A stretch of DNA of 64,000 nucleotides from positions 894,490 through 958,489 of the forward strand of contig NZ_KE161030.1 of assembly GCF_000412335.2 (NCBI RefSeq), given 5' to 3'. The number at the start of each line of letters is the position of its first letter. Positions within the stretch are counted from its first letter, which is position 1. The notes under the pieces were generated by a model. It was given only the letters and a program-made list of their open reading frames with translations, had not been told where the DNA came from and searched no databases. Source of the DNA: Cedecea davisae DSM 4568. GTDB lineage: Bacteria > Pseudomonadota > Gammaproteobacteria > Enterobacterales > Enterobacteriaceae. Below are positions 44,962-53,223 of this stretch, piece by piece. The position numbers were made by a program, and so were the translations under genes.

Positions 44962-46374
44962 ATGAAACCAACCGCTAACCGAGCCACGCTGCTGGATAAT
45001 TTGCTAAAGCGCCAGCGTGCGGCCGCCGTATCAAAAACGCCGTTTGTCAGCGTAGTCTGCCCGACGTGGAACCGCCGCGAATTTCTGCCGTACCTGCTTT
45101 ATATCTATCAGTACCAGGACTATCCGGCGGACAAGCGCGAGCTGATAATCCTCGATGACTCGGAGCAGAGTAATCAGGATCTGATTGACATGATGGTTGA
45201 CGCTGCTCAGCAAAATGTTCGCTACATTCACAGCCCCGAGCGGCTGGCGCTGGGCAAAAAGCGCAACATGCTTAATCAACTGGCCAACGGCGAATACATC
45301 ATCAGCTTTGACGATGACGACTATTACCCGCCGGAAAAAATCTCGCATCAGGTTGGCGAAATGCTGGGCCACAATGCGCTGTTTTCCGGCTGCGATCAGA
45401 TCTATGTCTGGTACAGCCACCTCGACAAAATGTATCTCACGCATCCGTTTGGGCAACAGCATGCGCTGAACGGAAGCTTCGGCCTGCACCGAAATCTGCT
45501 GAAAAGACACCGCTACCAGGACGATGCAACGCTTGGCGAAGAGCAGGCGTTCCTCAATAACTTCACCACGCCGGTGCTTCAAATTGACCCGCAGAAGGCC
45601 ATTGTCTGCATCTCCCACAGCAGTAATACCTACGACAAAGACTTCATTATGGGCAGCAGCATCCCGGTGGAGCTACGCCTTGAGGACCTGGTTAAAGACC
45701 AAAACCTGCTGGCGCATTACCGGCGTTTAAGCCGCGCGCCGCTTCACCAGTCGGTGCTGTGGTCGGTATTTGATAAGGTGGCGGTTATTTTCGCCCCGCA
45801 GCAGGAGCAGGCTCTGGAGCAGCAGTGCCGTGATTTGATGGACTTTGGTTTTTCCGCCAGCCAGCTGTTTCCGGTGGCGCTTCATCAGCACGAGGACGCC
45901 GACCTTGCAGAACTGCAAACCCACTGCGCAATACTCGAGCGGGCACAGCAGGAAGGCTGGGGCAACGTGCTGCTGCTGGATGCGACGGTCAACTTTGTGA
46001 AAAAAGAAAACTCCGTTCAGCAGGTTAACGCCTTGCTAAGCAAGCTGCCGCATCTCGACTGGCAGGCGCTGATGCTGGGCGGAAAATACAGCGAACTGCG
46101 GCTGATGAACTCGCTGCAGGGCGTGGTGCGGGTTCGCGCCGCCGAGTGCGGCTGTGCCTATGGCGTTAATGCCAATTTTTACCCGGCGCTGCTGGCGGCC
46201 TACCGCGAGGCAATCAACGCTTCGCAAACGCGTGACCAAGCCTGGCAGCCGTTATTCCAGGATAACTGCTGGCTCGGGTTTTACCCGAGCTTTGCCTTTA
46301 TTCAGCAAACGCGCGACCGCCAAAGCGGTAAGCCGGTTGACTGCACCCACTGGTTCTTCCGTAAACACAATTAA
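44962..46374 (+). CDS. GT2 glycosyltransferase with GT25-like C-terminal domain
   Basis: A 470-residue two-domain protein. Residues 25-260 form a GT-A glycosyltransferase family 2 domain with SVVCPTWNRREFL, LIILDDSEQ and a DDDD metal-binding motif (117-120, in ISFDDDDYYPP). Residues ~268-470 resemble GT25 LPS-type transferases (CAILERAQQEGWGNVLLLD; later LMLGGKYSELRL, CAYGVNANFYPALL). The usual acidic motif there is LDA (339-341), so this half may be non-catalytic. No membrane segment or signal. It starts 10 bases after fliJ, in the flagellar operon, suggesting it glycosylates flagellin or builds its glycan. Confidence 0.83.
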   Translation: MKPTANRATLLDNLLKRQRAAAVSKTPFVSVVCPTWNRREFLPYLLYIYQYQDYPADKRELIILDDSEQSNQDLIDMMVDAAQQNVRYIHSPERLALGKKRNMLNQLANGEYIISFDDDDYYPPEKISHQVGEMLGHNALFSGCDQIYVWYSHLDKMYLTHPFGQQHALNGSFGLHRNLLKRHRYQDDATLGEEQAFLNNFTTPVLQIDPQKAIVCISHSSNTYDKDFIMGSSIPVELRLEDLVKDQNLLAHYRRLSRAPLHQSVLWSVFDKVAVIFAPQQEQALEQQCRDLMDFGFSASQLFPVALHQHEDADLAELQTHCAILERAQQEGWGNVLLLDATVNFVKKENSVQQVNALLSKLPHLDWQALMLGGKYSELRLMNSLQGVVRVRAAECGCAYGVNANFYPALLAAYREAINASQTRDQAWQPLFQDNCWLGFYPSFAFIQQTRDRQSGKPVDCTHWFFRKHN

Positions 46375-46408
46375 GTAAGGGATGGCCGATGCCGCCCCGG
46401 AGAGAGAA

Positions 46409-47353
46409 ATGGATATCATCGAACGTTATCAACCCGAATTTGTTACCCGCTTTGACGCCCTGAACGACGCTTGTTCATGCCCGGCCTGCGCTAACGGCGC
46501 GGAGGGCTGGCCGCAGGCCAACGTTTACCTCAACACGCAGCAGCGCGACAGCCTGGAGCCGGGTTGTGAAAGCGTGGCCCGCGAGCTGCTGCTCAACCCG
46601 CAGGCATTTGTGCTGCATATTTCCCGGAATGGGGTGCGGGGCGAGACCGCGCTTTCGCCGTGGGATGAGGCGCTAAATCAGCAGTGCATCAACCTGGCCA
46701 TTCATCCTTCGTTATCTCTGGAAGGCAGTCTGTACGCCATCGGCGTGCTGCTAAGCAAAGCGCGGCAATATGTCGAAGAGGGAAGTGATGACCCGGCTCT
46801 GCTGGCCTCAATGGGCGAGCAACTGGCCCAGCTGGCGGAGCACGGCGTTCTGGAGCAGCAGCTTCAACTGCTGCCGCCGATTGAAGAAAACGTCCTCGCT
46901 ACCCTGAAGGCGATGGGGGCGATGCGGCTCAGCCTCAACCTGCCGATGGCGGAAAAAATGAGCGTGATGCTGAAGTTGAGCGAGCTGGGCATTATGCCCG
47001 CCAGCCGCCTTAGCGAGCGTCTGGCCGAGCTGCGGTCCGCTACGCAGGGGAATACCTTGTTCAGCGAGCAGCCGCATATTTTACGCAATATGCTGATTTA
47101 TCGACTCTACCATGACGTATTCCCGGGCGTGGGCTGCGAAAACTACGGCGCGGCTTTCCTCGCTCTGGCGGAAGACTTCTTCCAGATTAAGATGCTGAGC
47201 GCCATCTGGCTTGGCAATAATCAAAGCCTGACGGAGCAGGATGTGGTCACGCTGTTCAGCGCCTGGTTTAGCTGGCGTAAAGCCAACCCGGCGCAGGTTG
47301 ATGAGCAAAACAGTGCGGATTACAGCCTGCTGTGCGGGCTGTCTTTGCTATGA
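46409..47353 (+). CDS. Divergent FliB-like flagellin lysine N-methylase relative
   Basis: A 314-residue protein. The N-terminus YQPEFVTRFDALNDACSCPACANGAEGW echoes the FliB signature (P-x-V-x-R-F ... AC...C..GW). The C-terminal ILRNMLIYRLYHDVFP and FFQIKMLSAIWLG...LTEQDVVTLFSAWF segments are also FliB-like. FliB methylates surface lysines of flagellin. The cysteine motif is unusual, C22-x-C24-x2-C27, and later cysteines are sparse, so metal binding or activity may differ. I use the ATG after GGAGAGAGAA rather than one 27 bases earlier. Its stop overlaps the next gene's start. Confidence 0.62.
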   Translation: MDIIERYQPEFVTRFDALNDACSCPACANGAEGWPQANVYLNTQQRDSLEPGCESVARELLLNPQAFVLHISRNGVRGETALSPWDEALNQQCINLAIHPSLSLEGSLYAIGVLLSKARQYVEEGSDDPALLASMGEQLAQLAEHGVLEQQLQLLPPIEENVLATLKAMGAMRLSLNLPMAEKMSVMLKLSELGIMPASRLSERLAELRSATQGNTLFSEQPHILRNMLIYRLYHDVFPGVGCENYGAAFLALAEDFFQIKMLSAIWLGNNQSLTEQDVVTLFSAWFSWRKANPAQVDEQNSADYSLLCGLSLL

Positions 47354-47742
47354 CAACGGTTATCACCTTCGGTACTTTTGACGTGTTTCACGCCGGCCAT
47401 CTGAACATTCTTACCCGGGCCAGAGCGCTGGGGGACCGGTTGATGGTGGGGATCTCCTCGGATGCACTCAACGAACAAAAGAAGGGGCGTAAACCCGTCT
47501 ACAGCGAGCAGGACAGAATGCAAATTATCGCCGGGCTGAAGTGCGTGGATGGCGTATTTCTTGAAGAATCGCTGGAGCTGAAAGCGCAATACATTCAGCA
47601 ATATCATGCCGGTATTTTGGTCATGGGCGATGACTGGCAGGGGCGCTTCGATAGCTACAGTGCCTTGTGCCGGGTGGTCTACTTTCCGCGCACACCGTCG
47701 ATTTCTACCACGTCGATAATTGAAGTGGTTAAATCTCTATAA
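47350..47742 (+). CDS. tagD: TagD-like glycerol-3-phosphate cytidylyltransferase
   Basis: A 130-residue nucleotidyltransferase, the size of Gram-positive TagD. The N-terminus ITFGTFDVFHAGHLNILTRA has the catalytic HxGH (residues 14-17); GISSD and the C-terminal SISTTSI are the other CTP-binding signatures. The expected reaction is CTP + glycerol-3-phosphate to CDP-glycerol + PPi. Two TagF-type glycerophosphotransferases in the same cassette would use this product. A related CDP-polyol or CDP-alcohol cannot be excluded. The start overlaps the previous stop as ATGA. Confidence 0.87.
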   Translation: MTTVITFGTFDVFHAGHLNILTRARALGDRLMVGISSDALNEQKKGRKPVYSEQDRMQIIAGLKCVDGVFLEESLELKAQYIQQYHAGILVMGDDWQGRFDSYSALCRVVYFPRTPSISTTSIIEVVKSL

Positions 47743-47770
47743 TCTGCTGGCTTGCGTCCGGGGAGAGACG

Positions 47771-49882
47771 GTGAAAGTTAAACTATTTCTTGATGGCGGT
47801 GAGGCAGCGTTTTCGCATCAGCTAATCAATTTTGTTCATGGCCTGGCTAATCCCGCCGACTTTACCGTTTTTTTAGTGAGGGATAGCCAGGTAGACAGCG
47901 CTGTTTTGCAGGCTTACAACGTTGCGGTGTACCCGTACAGCGGCGATAGCTGTCAGGCGATGATGGATAAGCTTGCCGCATTTCTGGCGGAGCGTAACCT
48001 CAGTTTGCTGGAAATCCACTGCGGGTTAGGGAACTGTCGGGAATTACTCCCTTTACTTGAGACGCTTAACGCACATCTTCCGGTTGTTCACCTCAATATT
48101 TATGATGATGATTACGCGGATCTGGCAGGACGCAGCGAGATGGCAACCTTGCCCTCAGGCGAGCTTGCAGCTGCTTTGAAAAGCTATGGTTCAGCGCTGC
48201 GAGCTACTCTGAAGGGTGAAAAAACGATGGTTACCCGCGACGGCTGGAGCCTGCTGCTGAATTACGCCTGGCCGGATGCCGTTCAGGTGACTTATTACCC
48301 CAGCGGCTATGCACTTGATAATTTTTCTCCTCTGGAACGCTGCGGGCTGAGCTGTTGTGAACTGGCTCCGCTCGACGAGAAACAGAGTGTTTTATATCTG
48401 CGAATCTTTGCTCTGCCAGCCGGATTATATTTCACGCTACAAGAGCTTATGCAGCATCCTGACTGTCTTACTGTGGTTGGCGGGGAACCGCTTTTTAACT
48501 CTACCAGGGAAGTACACGGTAAACGTTGGCTTGCGCAGCTTGCCGGGCTAACAAGGCCGCAGGATGCTCCGGTAATTTATGGGGGTAAAAACGTTTCTGA
48601 GCATCAGAAAATAACCACGGTGCTCGGCCGTAATGTGCTTTTTTTACCTGATAACTTCCCGTTAGCTGCTTTGAAACTGTTGGGATTAGCACCAAAAATC
48701 GCGGCCGGAGTGCTAAGCCCGGTATTGCTAAAACTTGAGGCCAGAGAAGTGGTTCTGGCGGCTTCCCACGAGGAAGAGTTGGGAGAATGCGCGGCGGCGA
48801 GAGTTGCCGTTAAGTGCGGCATGCTGGCGCGGGAAAAGGTAGTTTTTCTTGGTGAGGTTGCCGCTTTTGCCGACTCACGCCCACCCCAACGCATCTTCTA
48901 TTCCACGGCCTCGATGGGCGATGTGGTTTATGCCCTGGGCTGTCTTACTGCGCTGCGGGAAAATATGACGGAGAGGTTTGTTTTTGCCGCCAACGGGCTT
49001 TATGCAGACCTGATCAATGCCTCCCCGGCGGTCGATGATTTTTGGGATATCCATGCCCTGACGGCGGAACAGAATGTTGAAATTCTTGCAGCCCGAAAAC
49101 GCGGCAAGCTGCATACGCTCTCATCCTGGGGGCATTTCCTCGCTCCGCAGCATATGACGGATGCTTTTTTGCAGGACTTCCCCGGCAGCTTTAGCGAGTG
49201 GCAAAAACAACCGTCTGTTGCCGTTCCCGCTGCCGCGCAGTCAAAGGCTGACGCGTTTATTGAGCGTCATCGATTAAAGGAAGAAAAAGTCGTACTACTG
49301 CACCCGAACATTGGCGCACCGAACCGTTCCTGGAGCCTGGAACAGTGGCACCGTCTGGCTCACGAATTTCTGAGCAGCGGCTGGAAGGTGGTGTTGATTG
49401 GCAGCGACACCAATAAACATCGCGACAAAAAAATGATGGCCTTCGAGCTGCCGGGCGTGATTGACGCGATAAATCAATTTTCCGTGCTGGAAACCATCGC
49501 TCTGATGCGGCGCTGCCAGCTGCTGGTGGCGTGCGACTCGGGGCCGGTGGCGCTGGCCGGAATGACATCAATTGCAATTTGCGCCCTTTACTCTCTTATC
49601 CCTTCGGCCTGGCGCTTGCCTGTCAGAAACGGTGAGCCGGGCTGGAATGCTCTGGGCGTAGATGTGGGCTGCCATTTTGGCCAGTGCGGAGGGCTTATCC
49701 AGAATGCTGAGTTTATCCGCCAGATGCCGGGTGGAGATAGCTTTAAGCTTGATAGCGCCGAATTTGCGAAGTGGTGCCCCAACAATCAGCAATACAGCTG
49801 CCTGAAAGCGTACTCAGCCCCCGAGTTCTGGCTGGCTATCACTCGTTTTCTTACGGGTGAACGCTTTGTGTTGAATCGCTAA
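47771..49882 (+). CDS. Large GT9-like glycosyltransferase with an unknown N-terminal half
   Basis: A 703-residue protein. The C-terminal third (about residues 390-640) resembles GT9 heptosyltransferases: IFYSTASMGDVVYALGCLTALREN, then VVLLHPNIGAPNRSWSLEQWHRLAHEFLSSGWKVVLIGS and the nucleotide-site LLVACDSGPVALAGM. The N-terminal ~350 residues match nothing I recognise; they hold several Rossmann-like strand patterns and may be a second transferase domain. Start is a GTG 6 bases after GGGGAG; an ATG 51 bases earlier lies inside tagD and lacks an SD. It is the last plus-strand cargo gene. Confidence 0.75.
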   Translation: MKVKLFLDGGEAAFSHQLINFVHGLANPADFTVFLVRDSQVDSAVLQAYNVAVYPYSGDSCQAMMDKLAAFLAERNLSLLEIHCGLGNCRELLPLLETLNAHLPVVHLNIYDDDYADLAGRSEMATLPSGELAAALKSYGSALRATLKGEKTMVTRDGWSLLLNYAWPDAVQVTYYPSGYALDNFSPLERCGLSCCELAPLDEKQSVLYLRIFALPAGLYFTLQELMQHPDCLTVVGGEPLFNSTREVHGKRWLAQLAGLTRPQDAPVIYGGKNVSEHQKITTVLGRNVLFLPDNFPLAALKLLGLAPKIAAGVLSPVLLKLEAREVVLAASHEEELGECAAARVAVKCGMLAREKVVFLGEVAAFADSRPPQRIFYSTASMGDVVYALGCLTALRENMTERFVFAANGLYADLINASPAVDDFWDIHALTAEQNVEILAARKRGKLHTLSSWGHFLAPQHMTDAFLQDFPGSFSEWQKQPSVAVPAAAQSKADAFIERHRLKEEKVVLLHPNIGAPNRSWSLEQWHRLAHEFLSSGWKVVLIGSDTNKHRDKKMMAFELPGVIDAINQFSVLETIALMRRCQLLVACDSGPVALAGMTSIAICALYSLIPSAWRLPVRNGEPGWNALGVDVGCHFGQCGGLIQNAEFIRQMPGGDSFKLDSAEFAKWCPNNQQYSCLKAYSAPEFWLAITRFLTGERFVLNR

Positions 49883-49886
49883 CAGG

Positions 49887-49920
49887 CGCGGCTCCTTCGC
49901 CTTAAACGAAAGGAGCCGCG
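49887..49920. terminator. Terminator between converging halves of the cargo cassette
   Basis: An 11-bp perfect stem (CGCGGCTCCTT/AAGGAGCCGCG) with a 12-base loop sits between the GT9-like gene and the converging glycerophosphotransferase gene. The U-tracts are weak in both directions. Confidence 0.7.
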
Positions 49921-49925
49921 GACTC

Positions 49926-51137
49926 TCAATATTGCTCTACGGTAAAACGTTGTCCGCCCGCCACGCATGCATCCACTTCATGGCTGAGTAAATTAAACAG
50001 CGAGGCGCAGGCCTTATCCGCATCGGTTTCGAACAGTTCATCGCACATGGCCTGGCGCTCCAGGCGCATGGTGTCGTTAAGCAATGCCTGACGCATCGCA
50101 GAGGCAAAAGTTTCTTCGGTAAAATCATAGGCAAAATCTAACGGCGGGATAAGCGAATAGTCCGGCTCAAAGCTCCGGTGATCATTCAGTTCGATTTTCA
50201 ACTTCATTACCGGGTTTCCGGTCAGCAGAAAATCAAACATGATCGACGAATAGTCGGTCACCAGCAGATCAAAATGGCTCATCCACGGATACAGATCGGT
50301 GCAAGGATTTATGTAGAAAGCCTGCCGTGAAAGGGCTCGAGTAGCGCCTGCTTCAACATAGATCGGGTGGCTTTTTATAAAGATATCGGCGTTGAGGCGA
50401 TCGCCCGCCTGAATGAGCTTCATCAGAAAATCTGGCGAGGAAGTGATGAGATTCGAGTGCCCACGCTGCCAGGTGGGGGCAAAAAGGATCTTTTTCCTTC
50501 TTTTATTTTTCAGCGCCTGTAGCAGCGCTTCCGGCAGTTCGCTGCCGATCATTTCATGTTTGTTTGGTTCACGGACCAGCACTTCATTGCGTGGATAGCC
50601 CGCGCGGATTATGCGGCGAGCGGCAAAAGATTCATTAAAGAAATCATCCAGCTTTGATGAGGTGCTCAGCACACAGTCCGCGCGGGAGGCGAAGTCCAGC
50701 GGGCGACGGAAGTCATAGGAAAGCACATCCATATGGGGCATCAGCTTGAGCAATAAATGTTTTACCGAAACGCCATGCCAGAGCTGAATGTGCCTGGCGC
50801 CCTGAAGGCTGGCGAACAGCGCTTCATCGCCATTCAGGCTTTGAGAAGGGTTGACCGAGAAGACCGCCACCGCTGCGCTGAGAAACAAATTAATGCACTC
50901 CAGCGAGGTTTCATTGTTGATTAAATGGCAAGGAAGGTCGTGCTGACGCAGCTTGTTAATTAGCTCCGGCTGCGTGCTGCACCAGATAACCTCGAAATCT
51001 TTTTCCTGCGCCAGAGCGTGCAGGAAAAGGTATTTAGTATTGTCGCTAAACTCCTCGCGGCCGAAAAACAGCACCCGTCTTTTTTTACGATTCTTTTGGG
51101 ACAGGCTGGCCAGCCGCTGGATGATTTCGTTACTCAT
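49926..51137 (-). CDS. TagF-type CDP-glycerol glycerophosphotransferase
   Basis: A 403-residue member of the CDP-glycerol glycerophosphotransferase family (Glyphos_transf). Catalytic landmarks are LWHGVSVK (His121), FAPTWQRG (219-226), IKSHP (254-258) and DLYPWMSHFDLLVTDYSS (281-298), which parallel TagF/TarF of wall teichoic acid synthesis. It should transfer glycerol phosphate from CDP-glycerol to an acceptor. No signal or membrane helix. I use the ATG after GAGGAT rather than a longer frame overlapping the upstream gene. CDP-glycerol would come from the nearby TagD. Confidence 0.87.
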   Translation of the reverse strand: MSNEIIQRLASLSQKNRKKRRVLFFGREEFSDNTKYLFLHALAQEKDFEVIWCSTQPELINKLRQHDLPCHLINNETSLECINLFLSAAVAVFSVNPSQSLNGDEALFASLQGARHIQLWHGVSVKHLLLKLMPHMDVLSYDFRRPLDFASRADCVLSTSSKLDDFFNESFAARRIIRAGYPRNEVLVREPNKHEMIGSELPEALLQALKNKRRKKILFAPTWQRGHSNLITSSPDFLMKLIQAGDRLNADIFIKSHPIYVEAGATRALSRQAFYINPCTDLYPWMSHFDLLVTDYSSIMFDFLLTGNPVMKLKIELNDHRSFEPDYSLIPPLDFAYDFTEETFASAMRQALLNDTMRLERQAMCDELFETDADKACASLFNLLSHEVDACVAGGQRFTVEQY

Positions 51138-51141
51138 GGTT

Positions 51142-52281
51142 TTATCCTCTCGCATTCCCGGCAAATAGCCTTTGGCGCAGGCTATGCAGCAGAGCATTTT
51201 GTTCCGGCGGTTCCGGTGCGGTTATGGCCTCAATTATCACATTTGCCGCGCGTTTACCGGCCTTGCCGTCCTGCCATGCATCGCAATATTGATAGCGAAT
51301 AAGCTCCAGCTCGCTCTCCAGCGCGCGCCATTTTTCCTCGGCGGCCAGCGTCTCGCGCAGCTGTTCAATGTTTTTCGCAACCGGCAACAGGGAGCGGATT
51401 TTCTGATCGGGGCTCCACTGGCTTGAGAAGGTTTGCTGGCCTTCCAGCAGGGCTTCCATATTGTCCCAACTCAGTAAAATAGTGCGTTTACCGGCGTGAA
51501 TGGCATCGAAGATAAAGCCGCTATTATCGGTCAGAACATAATCGGCCACGCGCAATGCAGGGAAGGCCAGATGATGGTCTTTAACCCGCTTGCGTAAATG
51601 GCGGCGGGCGAGCGCCAATGAGGTGGCTTCTTCCGGGCGGCACAGCGTGCCATGGTGCAATTTGGTAATGATGTTGAAGTCGTGGCCCAGGCGCTCGAGC
51701 TGCTTTGCCCAGTGGGGAATTGAACTCAATGAGCCAAAGGTTGGAGCGTAGAGCAGCGTCGGTTTTTGCGGATCCAGATTCAGCTCTTCAATGCCCTCAA
51801 GGGAGTCCGGCTGGTTGTGCCAGGCGTCAAAACGAGGATTGCCGACGGCTACCGCGTTGCCGTTGATATTGAGCGCCTGCTGGCTGTAGTGGCTGTAGCA
51901 GAGAATTTTGGAATAAAACACATTCCACCAGGCGTGGTTCCACTGCTCTTTTGCCAGACCATAAAGTGCGCGGATATGAACCGGAGCGAGGCTATCCGTT
52001 CCCGGCGCATAATAAGGGCTGACAAGGCAACTGAAAGGGGTGCCAACCGTAAGGGATTTCGACAGCAGACAGGCGCCAAGGCGTGGCTCATCGATTTTGC
52101 CCAATAACTCCTGCATATCTTTCAGCAGAGCGGGGGGCATGCCGTCGCTTATCACCAATCGGCAAGAAAAACCGCGGTCCAGAAGCTCGGTGATTATTGA
52201 GCGATAGACCTGGTAGTGAAAAGCGGTTTCCATATAAAAACCAATCGGTGCCGGGGCAGGCGTAGGGGCAATTTCATTCAT
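51142..52281 (-). CDS. Second CDP-glycerol glycerophosphotransferase-family protein
   Basis: A 379-residue paralog with family landmarks: LLYAPTFGSLSSI (177-189), TKLHHGT (206-212) and ADYVLTDNSGFIFDAIHAGK (246-265). The more usual DYSS is NSG here, so it may use a different acceptor or polyol. Two TagF-type enzymes suggest a primase/polymerase or two linkage steps. Start is the ATG of MNEIAP, overlapping the end of the methyltransferase remnant by 8 bases; it ends 4 bases before the other transferase. All three read with flgAMN on the minus strand. Confidence 0.8.
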   Translation of the reverse strand: MNEIAPTPAPAPIGFYMETAFHYQVYRSIITELLDRGFSCRLVISDGMPPALLKDMQELLGKIDEPRLGACLLSKSLTVGTPFSCLVSPYYAPGTDSLAPVHIRALYGLAKEQWNHAWWNVFYSKILCYSHYSQQALNINGNAVAVGNPRFDAWHNQPDSLEGIEELNLDPQKPTLLYAPTFGSLSSIPHWAKQLERLGHDFNIITKLHHGTLCRPEEATSLALARRHLRKRVKDHHLAFPALRVADYVLTDNSGFIFDAIHAGKRTILLSWDNMEALLEGQQTFSSQWSPDQKIRSLLPVAKNIEQLRETLAAEEKWRALESELELIRYQYCDAWQDGKAGKRAANVIIEAITAPEPPEQNALLHSLRQRLFAGNARG

Positions 52282-52753
52282 GATGGTGACGTTTAGCCAG
52301 GTGTAAGCTGTTACTGAGGTGGTTGACCTGATAGCCGTGTTCGGCAAACAGGTGAGCCAGAGACCGGCGGGTATGCAGAGTAATATGGCCATTGCGTGGG
52401 GCGATGTACCAGTGATCCATCAGCCGTACTTCGCGTTCTCCGGGCAGCATGCTGGCAATCATGTCGGCATTCTGCTCGGCGCGCCGTGAGACATAATCCG
52501 GATCGACCCTCTCGTAGGCCTGGTTATAAATAGCCTGCTGGTAGTCTGAAACCTGCCAGTCATCGAAAGCGGTAGTAAACAACAAGCCGCAGCGTTCGCA
52601 GCGGTTGTACCAGATGGGGATGCCGCTTAATGGCAAATGCATTCCCCGGCGTTCCTCGCAATTTTTATTAAAATCGCAAACGCCGTGTAGGGGAGCAGCG
52701 TGCCGACATACTTTACAGCTTGCCTGATGCGCCGCAGCCTGAACGGACTTCAT
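52274..52753 (-). pseudogene. SAM methyltransferase lacking its SAM-binding core
   Basis: A 159-residue open frame that joins the two ends of a normally ~300-residue methyltransferase. Residues 1-105 are a cysteine-rich, probably zinc-binding N-domain (CKVC at 13-16, CERC at 52-55, then YQQAIYNQAYERVDPDYVSRR). Residue ~113 onward jumps to a typical C-terminal end (HWYIAPRNGHITLHTRRSLAHLF). The glycine-rich Rossmann motif (DYGGGxG type) expected after REVRLMD is absent. The frame is intact, consistent with an in-frame internal deletion; it is unlikely to methylate. It lies 29 bases after flgN. Confidence 0.65.
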
Positions 52754-52782
52754 GGTTGTTATCTCTGATGAAGGAAACGGAA

Positions 52783-53220
52783 TTAAACCTGCTGATAAAG
52801 CCAGTTTTCCGGCTCGCCGCTGTTGACCAGGTTTTCGAGGATCTCCTGCTGCATGCCGAGCAGTAATCCGTTGCCTTCGTTTGTCGCCTTGCACTGCGTG
52901 GCCTGGGTTTCTAAATCTTCCCACAGGGCGAAAACACGGCTTTTGTGTGATTCTGGCAGGCGCGAGAACAGGGCTTTAATTCCCTGAGGGCCAGCGGGAA
53001 CGCCAAGAGCAGCGAGCGTGGAGTACCGCTGCTGGCTGCTGGCTGCGAGGCTCTGATAGGTCTGAATGAGTCTGCTATTAAGTTCATCCAGTTCGGCGGC
53101 CTGGCGGCCGACAATAAGCTGGCGTTGCTGCTCCAGCAGGGCATTCAGCTCGGTGTAATGCTTACGATCGGCAATCATATCTTCAATTAGCTGCTTCACG
53201 CCCTGGGCCGGGTTACTCAT
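52783..53220 (-). CDS. flgN: Lateral flagellar chaperone FlgN (LfgN)
   Basis: A 145-residue helical protein of FlgN size, with a coiled-coil N-terminus (VKQLIEDMIADRKHYTELNALLEQQRQLIVGRQAAELDELN). FlgN-type chaperones bind the hook-filament junction proteins FlgK and FlgL, both encoded in the window. It is 3 bases after flgM. The following methyltransferase remnant and glycerophosphotransferases are on the same strand and likely co-transcribed. Confidence 0.87.
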   Translation of the reverse strand: MSNPAQGVKQLIEDMIADRKHYTELNALLEQQRQLIVGRQAAELDELNSRLIQTYQSLAASSQQRYSTLAALGVPAGPQGIKALFSRLPESHKSRVFALWEDLETQATQCKATNEGNGLLLGMQQEILENLVNSGEPENWLYQQV

Positions 53221-53223
53221 AAA

